Shown here piece by piece: positions 1 to 8,172 of a DNA stretch of 64,000 nucleotides. This DNA is from a virus, in the IMG/VR virus record IMGVR_UViG_3300020172_000524, positions 1-64,000 of that record; one strand, 5' to 3'. A program made the translations under genes and the position numbers. A model generated the notes under the pieces. That model did not search any database and had not been told where the DNA came from. It worked only from the letters and a program-made list of their open reading frames with translations. Every line of letters begins with the position of its first letter. Positions within the stretch are counted from its first letter, which is position 1.

Positions 1-1
1 A

Positions 2-574
2 GGTAATGAAGACTATATTCAGTTTGTAGGAAGTGGTAAATGGAATGACTTAAATAACAGTAGCAGTCTAGCATATGTAATAGAATTTGATTACATAGTA
101 ACAACTTCTTCTTGGGCACTCTATAAAACAATCTATACTAACTCTTCAGGATACTATTCTATCTCTGAGACTTATGATCCTTCTAAGGAATACTACATAC
201 AAGTAGATGCTCCTACTAGAGTTCAATCTTATACTACCTCAGACATCCAAGCAGTATCTAATGTAATCTTAGGAAAGACTGTTAGGAATGGATTATCCTT
301 TCATATGTTTGATGTAAATGAAGATGGAGTACTTTCAGTATCAGATAAGTATTACGTAGCTGCAAGGAAAGCAGGAAGATTTTCTAGGTGGAGAACAGCT
401 CCTGACGTAAGAATCTTTACTACTACAGAATACAACGCTATCAAAGCAGCTAAAGTAAACGTACGTGCAACTTATCCTGGAGTTAGTACGTACACAACTT
501 CTACTTTAACTAGTGGAGGAACTTTAAATCTATATTTAATAGCTCCTGGATACTCTGGAGCAGTAACTTACTAA
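2..574 (+). CDS. Partial virion fibre/adhesin-like protein with dockerin-like calcium loop (5' end outside window)
   Basis: The frame is open from the left edge to a TAA at 572-574, so only the C-terminal part (about 190 residues) is present and the true start lies outside the window. The sequence is rich in Ser, Thr, Tyr and Asn and looks like beta-structured surface protein. Around 308-345 it reads DVNEDGVLSVSD, a good match to the calcium-binding loop of type I dockerin/EF-hand repeats (Asp at positions 1, 5 and 12, Gly at 6). Such loops are known in secreted and cell-surface proteins. A role in a tail fibre or host attachment is inferred, not shown. A small secreted protein follows one base after the stop, which suggests co-transcription. 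Confidence 0.6.
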   Translation, partial: GNEDYIQFVGSGKWNDLNNSSSLAYVIEFDYIVTTSSWALYKTIYTNSSGYYSISETYDPSKEYYIQVDAPTRVQSYTTSDIQAVSNVILGKTVRNGLSFHMFDVNEDGVLSVSDKYYVAARKAGRFSRWRTAPDVRIFTTTEYNAIKAAKVNVRATYPGVSTYTTSTLTSGGTLNLYLIAPGYSGAVTY

Positions 575-575
575 C

Positions 576-1022
576 ATGAAAAAACTATTTATACTTTCCG
601 CTTTAGTCATTATGATGACTTCTCTGAGTGCTCAATGCTACAAAGTTGACACTGTAACTTCAATTGCTTCTGTAACAGAGATAGGAGGAAGACCTATTAT
701 CTTCGGAGCACAGACAACTCTAGAAGAGATCGCTTCTTCAAAGTACCAATTATGTAATGAGGGCAGTCCTATTTCAGGAGAAATCAAATCCATTGCTATG
801 CCTGAGCAACTCTTAAACATTGTAGGCTTACAGTTTCTTAAGCGTGAGTACATTGTAATTACACAGATCAATGTCAATGGAACTGTTGTAACAGGAGAAG
901 CAAAGAAGATTGTCTATGTAAATGCAATGTTTGTTTCTGTAGAAGGGATTCCTCACAACAGAAAAGCTTACTCTAAGGCCTTGGAGAAGTCGTTTAAGAA
1001 TGGATTTGAAAACTTGAAATAG
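576..1022 (+). CDS. Small secreted protein of unknown function
   Basis: This 148-residue protein starts at ATG 576, one base after the preceding stop, and ends with TAG. The N-terminus has a classic signal peptide: MKKL, then a hydrophobic core to about residue 18, then S-L-S-A-Q, a typical Bacteroidota signal peptidase I site (A|Q). The mature part is mixed alpha/beta with two cysteines and a Lys-rich C-terminus. No family was recognised. Secreted phage proteins at the end of a fibre block can act in the periplasm, for example in superinfection exclusion or assembly, but nothing here decides the role. Confidence 0.65.
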   Translation: MKKLFILSALVIMMTSLSAQCYKVDTVTSIASVTEIGGRPIIFGAQTTLEEIASSKYQLCNEGSPISGEIKSIAMPEQLLNIVGLQFLKREYIVITQINVNGTVVTGEAKKIVYVNAMFVSVEGIPHNRKAYSKALEKSFKNGFENLK

Positions 1023-1362
1023 GATAATATCCTTCTCAGATGAGAAGTTGTCTATTTTGACTTTCTATTCTAACTTATATTACAGCAGTTTTTAACCAAA
1101 TAGCTCTCGGAGCTAAGTCTCTGTTCTGTCCACTTATTGCCTACGGTCTATTAGTTGTAGGTCAGAGCACTGTAAACTTCGTAAGAACATTTCGACACTA
1201 TCGGAGAAACCTCTTTTCACCTCTGAGGGCTACTCATACTATCCGACTTCTAGCAGATTACTTTCTAATCCTCATCTGCGAACACTAAGAAGTGGTGTCA
1301 GTCTACAAATGTAATAGCATTTGTAGGTCAGAAGTCTGGTGTGTTGAAAATTTGTGGATTTT
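1023..1362. ncRNA. 340-base non-coding stretch with many hairpins; candidate structured RNA
   Basis: No convincing reading frame lies here. The sequence contains several closely packed inverted repeats: CTTCTC/GAGAAG (1032-1047), AGCTC-TCG-GAGCT (1102-1114), GCAGAT/ATCTGC (1253-1258 with 1274-1279) and a perfect 9-bp hairpin CTACAAATG-taatag-CATTTGTAG (1303-1326). It looks less AT-rich than the neighbouring intergenic DNA. There is no tRNA T-loop consensus on either strand. The region sits between a plus-strand gene end and a minus-strand gene end, so part may be terminators, but it is much longer than the other terminators in this genome. A structured phage RNA is an inference. Confidence 0.35.
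1303..1326. repeat. Perfect 9-bp inverted repeat (hairpin)
   Basis: CTACAAATG and CATTTGTAG are exact reverse complements around a 6-base loop, TAATAG. No T-run follows directly on either strand, so it is not an ordinary intrinsic terminator. It is the strongest stem inside the 1023-1362 non-coding stretch. Confidence 0.75.
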
Positions 1363-1635
1363 TTAGAGTCCTGCAGCCTGCTGACCCTTTAGATAATCAG
1401 TCTGTTGCATTGGAGGATCATCGTCTACAAGAGAGTCCATAGCCATTTCTATGTATTCCCACAACATTTCTTCTGTGTATCTCTTTCTGTAGGTAAAGTC
1501 TTTGAAGCCTTCGTACAAAGCATTTTTAAATCCTTCTATATCCCCTGCTATCTTAATCTCTTCGTCTTGCAAGGCTAACAGGAATATGTCAAACACTTCC
1601 TGAGCTGTGGGTTTTTTAATCTTTTCCATCGACAT
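1363..1635 (-). CDS. Small acidic protein of unknown function, divergent from the structural block
   Basis: The minus-strand frame runs to 1656 with a GTG. The better starts are ATG at 1635 or ATG at 1629, because a TATATTTG promoter box lies at 1656-1663 and would place the transcript start inside the longer version. The product is about 90 residues, helical and acidic, with a run of Asp followed by PPMQQ near the C-terminus. No family was recognised. It stands alone, transcribed away from the HTH gene at 1849, and shares with it a regulatory region that holds a perfect inverted repeat. Small solitary genes beside a regulator are often early or regulatory in phages, but that is only inference here. 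Confidence 0.55.
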   Translation of the reverse strand: MSMEKIKKPTAQEVFDIFLLALQDEEIKIAGDIEGFKNALYEGFKDFTYRKRYTEEMLWEYIEMAMDSLVDDDPPMQQTDYLKGQQAAGL

Positions 1636-1655
1636 AGCAGTGTTTTTAATCAACA

Positions 1656-1663
1656 CAAATATA
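1656..1663 (-). promoter_or_regulatory. Bacteroidota-type -7 box for the minus-strand gene
   Basis: On the minus strand this reads TATATTTG, an exact match to the Bacteroidota -7 consensus TANNTTTG. No clear TTG is seen at the expected upstream distance, so the promoter is incomplete by that rule. It would start a transcript about 15-20 bases before ATG 1635. Confidence 0.5.
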
Positions 1664-1745
1664 AGTTTAAATCTTTTTTTGTCTATAGTGTTTGTCTAAT
1701 ACTTACAAACTAATAAAATAATTATCTAGATTAAAATTTCTCTTA

Positions 1746-1774
1746 ACACGTGTAATATAAAATGTTACACGTGT
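1746..1774. promoter_or_regulatory. Perfect 10-bp inverted repeat, probable operator
   Basis: ACACGTGTAA (1746-1755) and TTACACGTGT (1765-1774) are exact reverse complements separated by 9 bases. Each arm itself contains the palindrome ACACGTGT. The repeat lies between two divergent promoters, 21 bases upstream of the plus-strand -33 element. The gene it precedes encodes an HTH-like protein, so an autoregulatory operator is the simplest reading. Confidence 0.6.
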
Positions 1775-1794
1775 CTTTAGACTTAACATTTAAC

Positions 1795-1824
1795 TTGACT
1801 TTTTTTGCTATAATGGTATATTTG
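1795..1824 (+). promoter_or_regulatory. Bacteroidota-type promoter of the HTH/IHF/terminase segment
   Basis: TTG at 1795-1797 and TATATTTG at 1817-1824 are separated by 19 bases, matching the Bacteroidota primary sigma factor pattern TTG-N19-TANNTTTG. The leader to ATG 1849 is A-rich and ends in AAACAAACCAAACCA. Confidence 0.8.
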
Positions 1825-1848
1825 TTTAAGTAAAAACAAACCAAACCA

Positions 1849-2205
1849 ATGAAAGTAGCACGTAGATATGAAGAAGGAGTCAAGTTACATCAAGCATATA
1901 TTGATGTATTGCTTAGACTTGCAGGGTATAGATTGTCAGATCTATACACTAGTATATTAGCCCATAGTTCTTACTACGGTACTTTAGACAAGGAAGTAAA
2001 AGAAAGAATCGCAAGTGAGTTTAGCACATCAGTCCAAGTAATTTCTAACGGAATTACTAGACTAAGAAAAATGGGCATCTTAGAAAAAAACACAGTCAAC
2101 AGAAGATTGTGTCCTACTAGCAAGCAAGACGTTACACTCACTTTGATTCTTTCTACAGGAGAAACTAAAAAGGTAGAACCCCAGTTGGAAGCTGCACAAG
2201 CATGA
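1849..2205 (+). CDS. Putative helix-turn-helix DNA-binding protein
   Basis: This 118-residue protein is largely alpha-helical. Residues about 50-80 form a helix-turn-helix pattern: a helix with A-S-E-F, a turn, then S-V-Q-V-I-S-N-G-I-T-R-L-R-K as a recognition-like helix followed by G-I-L-E, as in winged-helix regulators and replication initiators. The C-terminus carries a short beta-rich tail. It is the first gene after a strong promoter and a perfect inverted repeat, so it may regulate its own expression and that of the divergent gene at 1363. Its stop overlaps the next start as ATGA, indicating translational coupling to the IHF-like gene. The exact family is not recognised. Confidence 0.6.
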   Translation: MKVARRYEEGVKLHQAYIDVLLRLAGYRLSDLYTSILAHSSYYGTLDKEVKERIASEFSTSVQVISNGITRLRKMGILEKNTVNRRLCPTSKQDVTLTLILSTGETKKVEPQLEAAQA

Positions 2206-2756
2206 GAACTGTAAAGGATAAATACGATAACATCGAGATAAAAACCTATGCAGCTTACTCTGAAGTTGCTAAGGAAATGGATATGACCATAGACCAAGTA
2301 AGTACAGTCTATGAGTGGTATCTTAAGAAAACCATCGAAGAGATCAAAGAACTACCTACAGTTAAAGTAAGATTATCTGGATTAGGAGTTCTAGTATTTA
2401 ATCCTAACAAGGCAATGAAGACTATAGCTACTAAACTTAAGTCTGAAACTTTGCTTACAGATTCTCCTAGAGAAGATCTTACAGCACTCAGAGGATATAA
2501 TAACTACTACTTGCTAGAGAACTGGATTAAGTTATTTGAAGACAGATATGAAAGAGGAAAATCTAAAAAACTATACGCACCTGTAGTAGTTGATTACTTT
2601 GATAGAACTCTTATAACCTTAAAACAAAACCACAAAAAATTATATGAATCCTTACAAAGAGTACATGGCCCTGAGCCTGAAGGGTCTAAAGAATTTGAAC
2701 AAAGTACTGGAGGGAGTGGCAACGAAGACAGCGAACCAATTCAAACTATTGAATAA
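2202..2756 (+). CDS. IHF/HU-like DNA-binding protein
   Basis: The first 90 or so residues fit the HU/IHF fold: an N-terminal helical pair (A-A-Y-S-E-V-A-K-E and V-Y-E-W-Y-L-K-K-T-I-E-E-I), then V-K-V-R-L-S-G-L-G-V-L-V-F, equivalent to the 'l-x-g-f-G-x-F' strand turn. IHF-like subunits are part of the conserved crAss-like gene set and presumably bend or compact phage DNA. The product is 184 residues, about twice the usual HU length. The extra C-terminal half is helical and ends in a low-complexity Gly/Ser/Glu tail. That tail overlaps the next gene by 113 bases in another frame. Confidence 0.7.
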   Translation: MRTVKDKYDNIEIKTYAAYSEVAKEMDMTIDQVSTVYEWYLKKTIEEIKELPTVKVRLSGLGVLVFNPNKAMKTIATKLKSETLLTDSPREDLTALRGYNNYYLLENWIKLFEDRYERGKSKKLYAPVVVDYFDRTLITLKQNHKKLYESLQRVHGPEPEGSKEFEQSTGGSGNEDSEPIQTIE

Positions 2757-3018
2757 TGAAAAACAGAACATTATCGCAGAGCGAATGGATATTTGTCTCA
2801 AGTGTCCCTACAATTCAACAAACGCAGTATCTTCCCCTGAGTACTTACAACTCACGGGCGAACACTACAGCACTACCAGGTCAGAACTACACTGTTCGTT
2901 TTGTGGGTGTATCTGCACCTTCAAAACAGCATCTCTATCTTCGAATTGTGGAGTAGAGAGTTGGAACGCATCTAAACCAGATAAACAAATAGAACTATTA
3001 TGGCACAAAGTAGAGTAA
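2644..3018 (+). CDS. Small zinc-ribbon-like protein overlapping the IHF-like gene
   Basis: This 124-residue protein has a cysteine pattern that suggests metal binding: C51-x2-C54, then C84-x2-C87, C89, C91 and C102, with a W shortly after the last Cys. The first ~113 bases overlap the 3' end of the IHF-like gene in a different frame. ATG 2665 is an alternative start but would still overlap. The conserved-looking part lies wholly beyond the overlap. A DNA- or protein-binding zinc-ribbon role is inferred from the cysteines only. The next small gene overlaps its 3' end by 19 bases. Confidence 0.65.
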   Translation: MNPYKEYMALSLKGLKNLNKVLEGVATKTANQFKLLNNEKQNIIAERMDICLKCPYNSTNAVSSPEYLQLTGEHYSTTRSELHCSFCGCICTFKTASLSSNCGVESWNASKPDKQIELLWHKVE

Positions 3019-3131
3019 AAAGAAACACAATCAAGAATGGTTGTGACAAAAAACCAGGAAGTAAGTGTGGAGTACAGATTTACTTCTTGCCTGCTGACAA
3101 ACCTTTAACACAGGTTTCTTCTAAAAAATAA
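3000..3131 (+). CDS. 43-residue basic protein of unknown function
   Basis: A short frame from ATG 3000 to TAA 3129-3131 begins MAQSRVKRNTIKNGC and is rich in Lys/Arg with two Cys. It overlaps the preceding gene by 19 bases and ends 4 bases before the next start, so it fills what would otherwise be a gap in a tightly packed series. No family was recognised. It is kept because of the spacing and coding-like composition. Confidence 0.5.
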   Translation: MAQSRVKRNTIKNGCDKKPGSKCGVQIYFLPADKPLTQVSSKK

Positions 3132-3135
3132 GATT

Positions 3136-3342
3136 ATGGAAAACCACCAAGCCCCTAATCAACAACCCTACGTATCTAAAACTTTACAGGATAACTTATT
3201 CGAGACGTTTAAGATTTTCTGGAAAGCAGGATACTCGTACGGAAAGACTGGAAGAGATGAAGACTTCTATGCACGTGTTCTTGAAGACATCATGAACATG
3301 AACCAGTCAGACTTCTTAAAAAAATACAACAATGGCAACTAA
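3136..3342 (+). CDS. Small hypothetical protein
   Basis: The product has 68 residues and starts MENHQ. It is helical, with an aromatic stretch F-K-I-F-W-K-A-G-Y-S-Y-G in the middle, and it is slightly charged. It lies between the zinc-ribbon genes and the terminase pair and overlaps the next gene by 11 bases. No function was recognised. Its location suggests a packaging accessory or an uncharacterised virion gene. Confidence 0.6.
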   Translation: MENHQAPNQQPYVSKTLQDNLFETFKIFWKAGYSYGKTGRDEDFYARVLEDIMNMNQSDFLKKYNNGN

Positions 3343-3649
3343 AAAACTATCCTATATATCAGCAGAACTTGAATGGGCAGAACAACGCTTAACTGAGTGG
3401 AGAGCATATATAGATAACAATCCTATCAATGGATTGAAAGACAGAATTGAATGGAAGCCTACAGCCAAAGGAGGAACAATGCCTATGGTTATTGCTAGCC
3501 AAGAATCACAAATCAAATCTCTTAGAGACACTATGAAAGAATACTTAGCTTTACTTGAAGTAGTAGACCGTCTTAGAGAGAAAGAAGAACAAAAAGCAGA
3601 AGCCCGTGGATCTCAAGAGATTAACGGTAAGATGAAACAATTTAGTTAA
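3332..3649 (+). CDS. Candidate small terminase subunit (coiled-coil protein)
   Basis: This 105-residue protein is almost entirely helical with heptad-like spacing, for example L-R-D-T-M-K-E-Y-L-A-L-L-E-V-V-D-R-L-R-E-K-E-E near the C-terminus. It lies directly before the large terminase and overlaps it by one base (TAATG). Small terminase subunits are often short, helical, oligomeric and encoded immediately upstream of TerL. The identification rests on position and size, as no specific TerS signature can be read. It could equally be a packaging or portal accessory. Confidence 0.4.
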   Translation: MATKKLSYISAELEWAEQRLTEWRAYIDNNPINGLKDRIEWKPTAKGGTMPMVIASQESQIKSLRDTMKEYLALLEVVDRLREKEEQKAEARGSQEINGKMKQFS

Positions 3650-5661
3650 TGATACATCCTAATCTAGATAGTCCAGAGTTCCTAATCAACGTAAGGAATT
3701 TCCCTGATACTGATTCAGAGGAATATACTGCGTTTTGGGAAAACGAGGATAAGAAGATTACAGAAGGTGTTACTATTAATGGATTTTACTTTTCTCCTTT
3801 CATTTATTGGCATTTAAACTATTGGTCTATTTATATAGACACTATAGTAGGTAAGCGTCAAGTTCGTAAACTAGATAAACCTCAACTTTGGGACACCTAC
3901 CTAGCTGTAGATGAAACCATTCACAAGGCAGAGAATCACGAGGATGGAAAGAAAGGAGTTGTTATGGTAGGATCCAGACGTATCTCTAAATCTGTTTTGA
4001 CTTCTTCTTATATGGCTCACAAAGCCATTACACAGAAGGGTTCTGATAACTTGATATCTGCACTTAACCAACCTGACTTAAAAGTAATTACAGATTACGT
4101 AGACTTAGGTATTCGTAATCTTCCTGACTACTTTAGATTCCCTCGTATTGAGGATGACTGGAAGAAGCAGGTTACTTTAGGTTTTAAAGATAAAAAGACC
4201 AACGCTCGTAATGAGTGGTCTAAATTCCACGTACGTAACTTTGATGAAGGCAACAATACGGAAGCAGCTGCTGGTCTTACTCTGTCTTCTTTTCTTTTGG
4301 AAGAAGGAGGAAAGGGTAAGATTCTTAGTTGCTTAGCGGCAACTACTCCGTGTTTCGATAGTCCTTATGGATGGCGTTGTTCTCCATTTGTTATCGGAAC
4401 TTCGGGAGACATGAGTAAAGCTGCTGACCTAGAAGAATTATTTAATAACCCAGAAGCTTATAACTTTCTACCTGTAGAGGCAAACGAAACAGGTAAGAGT
4501 TATGGATTGTTTATTCCAGGAACTAAATCTCTAAAAGTACCAAAGGAAGAAAAATCCTTAGGACTTTACTTAGGCAAAGAAGAGGCTTCTGAGTTAGACT
4601 TAATTAAGATTTGGGTAGCAGACGAAGAGAAGGGTAAAGAACTTATCTTAAAGTCTAGGGAACAGATTAAAAAGTCTAGTGGATTAGAGACTTACTTAAA
4701 AGAAGTAATGTACTATCCTCTCACGCACGAAGAGTGTTTCTTAGAGTTATCTCAGAACATTTTTCCAGTAGACTTACTTCAAGAACAACTACAGAAGTTA
4801 ACTGCTCAAGAGATTGTAGCAGACAACGTAGAACTCTACATGTCAGCAGACGGAACAGTACGTCACAAGTTTACCGAGAAAAAGGCTGTTACGAACTTCC
4901 CTGTTAAACCAACAGATAATATTGAGGGTTGTGTACAGATTTGGGAATATCCTCTGTCAGAAGCCCCCTATGGACTTTATACAGCAGGAACGGATCCATA
5001 CAAACAGTCACAGGCACACTACTCAACTTCTTTGGGGTCTACTTACATTTATAAGCGAGTACATAATCTTAACGGAGAAGGCTGGCAGAATATGGTAGTA
5101 GCTTGTTATACAGGTCGTCCTAAGAAAATCGAGACTTGGTACGAGACTACTAAGATGCTTCTTAAGTATTACAATTCTAAGACTCTTTGTGAGAACATGG
5201 ACTATGGTTTTATCCAGCACTGTGTAGATAAGCAAGAGTCTCCTAGAGTTTTAGAGAAGACACCTAAGTTTCTTAACGACATCCACCCTAACTCTACAGT
5301 TAATCGTGACTATGGAATTCACATGACCAAGGATATTAAAAACTATTTAATGTCGCTTATCATTGAGTACATCACAGAAGTAGTAGATATAGAAAGAGAT
5401 GCAGATGGTAACACTATAAAAGAACGTTTAGGAGTTACTAGAATCTTAGATCCTGTTCTAATTAAGGAATTAATTAAGTTCACACCTAAGTTAAACGTTG
5501 ACCGAGTTATTTCATTTGGTCTTACTTTAGCTATGGCTAAGTCTTTAAACACTCAAGTAATTATTTCTGATGCAAGTCAGGATACTAGAATGCAAGCATA
5601 CTTTAGAGAGAAGAAAGGCTCATCTCTTTTTCGTACAACTTCATCACCTTTTCGCTATTAA
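3649..5661 (+). CDS. terL: Terminase large subunit (DNA packaging ATPase/nuclease)
   Basis: The 670-residue protein has the two-part TerL layout. The N-terminal ATPase has a deviant Walker A, G-S-R-R-I-S-K-S (residues 108-115), which lacks the usual G-K-[ST]. An acidic hydrophobic strand F-L-L-E-E-G-G is the likely Walker B and catalytic carboxylate. The C-terminal RNase H-like nuclease begins with T-A-G-T-D-P-Y-K (Asp449 as first metal ligand), and further acidic motifs such as N-M-D-Y-G-F follow. TerL drives genome translocation into the prohead at the portal and cuts the concatemer. The portal gene follows after a short A-rich gap. Length and motif style match crAss-like terminases. Confidence 0.9.
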   Translation: MIHPNLDSPEFLINVRNFPDTDSEEYTAFWENEDKKITEGVTINGFYFSPFIYWHLNYWSIYIDTIVGKRQVRKLDKPQLWDTYLAVDETIHKAENHEDGKKGVVMVGSRRISKSVLTSSYMAHKAITQKGSDNLISALNQPDLKVITDYVDLGIRNLPDYFRFPRIEDDWKKQVTLGFKDKKTNARNEWSKFHVRNFDEGNNTEAAAGLTLSSFLLEEGGKGKILSCLAATTPCFDSPYGWRCSPFVIGTSGDMSKAADLEELFNNPEAYNFLPVEANETGKSYGLFIPGTKSLKVPKEEKSLGLYLGKEEASELDLIKIWVADEEKGKELILKSREQIKKSSGLETYLKEVMYYPLTHEECFLELSQNIFPVDLLQEQLQKLTAQEIVADNVELYMSADGTVRHKFTEKKAVTNFPVKPTDNIEGCVQIWEYPLSEAPYGLYTAGTDPYKQSQAHYSTSLGSTYIYKRVHNLNGEGWQNMVVACYTGRPKKIETWYETTKMLLKYYNSKTLCENMDYGFIQHCVDKQESPRVLEKTPKFLNDIHPNSTVNRDYGIHMTKDIKNYLMSLIIEYITEVVDIERDADGNTIKERLGVTRILDPVLIKELIKFTPKLNVDRVISFGLTLAMAKSLNTQVIISDASQDTRMQAYFREKKGSSLFRTTSSPFRY

Positions 5662-5683
5662 CTAAAACTAAATAACAAATACA

Positions 5684-8137
5684 ATGATTATTGAATCTCT
5701 CAAAGAGTACACTGATCCAGTCAATCACGCCTACTTTTATCCTGAGCAGTTTGTAAGCTTATCGGATAAAGAAAAAGAGAACTGGATTAAGTCTACTATG
5801 GACTACTTTGCAAATATTGCATTTGCACAGTACAAGCAGAATATCACCTTTAGAAAAAACTATAGGTTGCTTAACGGAGAATTTAACTTCTCTGACTACA
5901 CAAACATCCCTGAGATGCAGGAACTAATCAGTTACTTAAATGATGTACCTGATCAAGAGCCTGAAGTACCTCAGCACTTAAAACACTATCCTATTGTTAA
6001 CCCTCCTATCAATCAGTTGAAGGGAGAGTTGATTAACCGTCCTCACAAGTACAAGGTTAAAGCAGTAGATGACGAAGCTGTAAACGAGACTATTGATTTC
6101 CGTACAGAGTTAATTAAAGAACATTTTGTAAAGAAGTTAGAAGCTCAGTTAGAAGGTCAGCCTATCGATCCCGAACAAGAAGCTCAGATGCAACAAGAAC
6201 TACAGAACAAAATCTTGGATTATACTTCTGTTGCAGAAGAGTGGGGTAACAAAACTTTAAATGCTCTTAAGTATCACTTTAACTTTAGAGAGAAGTCTCA
6301 GCAAGCTTTCTTAGATTTCTTAGTAACAGGTAAAGAGTTTCACCACTTCTACCCAGATAATTCTCGCTTAGGATTTACCTATAAGACAGAGAACCCATCT
6401 AACGTATGGTACTTAGCTAATCGTAATGCTCAGTACACATCTGACTGTTGGGCTTTAGGTTTGATTGAAGTTCTTTCTATGAGTGAAATCGTAGAGAGAT
6501 ATAATCTTACAGGAGAAGAAGTAGAGCATTTGAAGAATCGTTCTTTACAGAACTTAAGAAACAACGAATACTCTCCCTTAGCTCCAGCTTTACCAGATCC
6601 TAATGATCCTTTGTGGCAGTTAACCTTCGAGAACGTAGGTGACTTTGCTAACGGAGGTATTGATCATAACGTATTCTCATTTAACTCTCAGCACTCTTAC
6701 ACAGTTGTTACTTCTTACTGGCAGTCTAAGAAACGTATCTTCAAACGTACCTACTTAGATGAGGAAGGATTCCAACAAGAGATGTTTGTATCTGAAGATT
6801 ACAAGATGGATAAAACCTTAGGTGATATTACTCTTGAAGAACTTTGGATAAACGAATGGTGGAGAGGTATTAAGATTGGTGCAGACATCTACGTAAATGT
6901 AGAACCTTTAGAGTTTACTCAAAGTGCTCCTATCGTAGGTATTATTAATACTACTCGTAACACTCAAGGTAAGTCTTTGTTAGATCTTCTTAAGCCCTAT
7001 CAGGTTCTTTACAACATCTGTATGAATCAGTTGTGGGAATTGCTTGAGAAAGAGATTGGTGTTGTGTTCTTAGGTGACTTGAAAGTAGTTCCTAAGAAAG
7101 ACTCTCAGGATCCTATTGAGACAATGCTATGGAATGCTAAGAACAGAGGAACTCTTTTGATTGATACTTCAATTGAGAACACAGGAGGAGCTGTACAGTT
7201 TAACCAATTCTCTCGTCTTGATCTTACTCGTTCTCTAGAGATCCAAGCACGTATTCAATTAGCTCAACAACTTCGCTTAGAAGCTTATGAGTTAGTAGGT
7301 CTTACTCGTCAACGTCTAGGTAACTCTCAAGCATCAGATACAGCTACTGCTGCTAACAATGCTTTGATTCAATCTTTTGCTCAGACAGAAACTTGGTTTG
7401 CTTGGCATGATAACATCTTGCAGAAAGTTTACCAGACTATCTTGGATATGGCTCAGTACATTGAATTACAGAAGCCTACTTCTACTTTAAACTATCTAAA
7501 CTCTGAACTAGAGACTGTATTCTTGAGAGTTAGCAAACAAGAACTCTTACACGAACTATTTGTTTTTGTTTCTTCTTATGCAGAAGACAAGGTTACTCTC
7601 GAACAGTTAAAGCAATTGGCTCAGCCTGCAATGCAGAATGGAGCAGAACTTTCTGAGATGGTTGATCTATTTACAGCTAACTCTGAAAGAAGCTTACGTA
7701 AGACTTTAGGTGATGTACAGAAACGTAAAGAAGCTATTCGTCAACAAGAACAAGCGCTTAAGCAACAGCAGTTGGAGCAACAACAAGCACAGTTTGAGCA
7801 GAAGATGCAGATGGATGCAGCTCAGAAAGCAGAAGATGCTAGAAGAGAAGATATGAACAAGCAGCTTGATCGTGAGAATAGACTGCAAGTAGTACAACTT
7901 CAAGGTATTGCTAACGAAGGTTCTTATAATCCAGATGTAGATACTACAGGTCTTCTTATCCAACAGACAAAACTTGCTCAAGAAGTTTCTAAACAGACTT
8001 ACGAGAAAGTAGCTAAAGATAAAGAGTTAAGTCTTAAAGAAAAAGAGCTAGCACTCAAAGAAAAAGACATTAACAATAAGCTTAAAATAGCTCAAACAAA
8101 TAAAAACAAGTACGATTCAGGCTCAAAAAAGAAATAA
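5684..8137 (+). CDS. Portal protein
   Basis: This 817-residue protein follows TerL, the usual place for the portal. The N-terminal half is mixed alpha/beta, and the middle contains the long helical region typical of a portal stem and crown. The last ~130 residues are a strongly charged coiled coil. It is rich in Gln (Q-Q-E-Q-A-L-K-Q-Q-Q-L-E), then has repeated L-K-E-K-E-L-A-L-K-E-K segments and could form the long portal barrel. Portals form the dodecameric channel at one capsid vertex. The length fits crAss-like portals. An intrinsic terminator follows 36 bases after the stop. Confidence 0.85.
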   Translation: MIIESLKEYTDPVNHAYFYPEQFVSLSDKEKENWIKSTMDYFANIAFAQYKQNITFRKNYRLLNGEFNFSDYTNIPEMQELISYLNDVPDQEPEVPQHLKHYPIVNPPINQLKGELINRPHKYKVKAVDDEAVNETIDFRTELIKEHFVKKLEAQLEGQPIDPEQEAQMQQELQNKILDYTSVAEEWGNKTLNALKYHFNFREKSQQAFLDFLVTGKEFHHFYPDNSRLGFTYKTENPSNVWYLANRNAQYTSDCWALGLIEVLSMSEIVERYNLTGEEVEHLKNRSLQNLRNNEYSPLAPALPDPNDPLWQLTFENVGDFANGGIDHNVFSFNSQHSYTVVTSYWQSKKRIFKRTYLDEEGFQQEMFVSEDYKMDKTLGDITLEELWINEWWRGIKIGADIYVNVEPLEFTQSAPIVGIINTTRNTQGKSLLDLLKPYQVLYNICMNQLWELLEKEIGVVFLGDLKVVPKKDSQDPIETMLWNAKNRGTLLIDTSIENTGGAVQFNQFSRLDLTRSLEIQARIQLAQQLRLEAYELVGLTRQRLGNSQASDTATAANNALIQSFAQTETWFAWHDNILQKVYQTILDMAQYIELQKPTSTLNYLNSELETVFLRVSKQELLHELFVFVSSYAEDKVTLEQLKQLAQPAMQNGAELSEMVDLFTANSERSLRKTLGDVQKRKEAIRQQEQALKQQQLEQQQAQFEQKMQMDAAQKAEDARREDMNKQLDRENRLQVVQLQGIANEGSYNPDVDTTGLLIQQTKLAQEVSKQTYEKVAKDKELSLKEKELALKEKDINNKLKIAQTNKNKYDSGSKKK

Positions 8138-8172
8138 GAGATACAAATAAGTAATAGATTATAGCACTAAAG

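Noticed and set aside
1023-1362. tRNA gene in the non-coding stretch
   Set aside because: No GGTTCRA-type T-arm, no anticodon arm with flanking stems and no acceptor pairing could be found on either strand.
2756-2956. 66-residue frame on the plus strand
   Set aside because: Lies within the zinc-ribbon-like gene, which has the better (Cys-patterned) frame.
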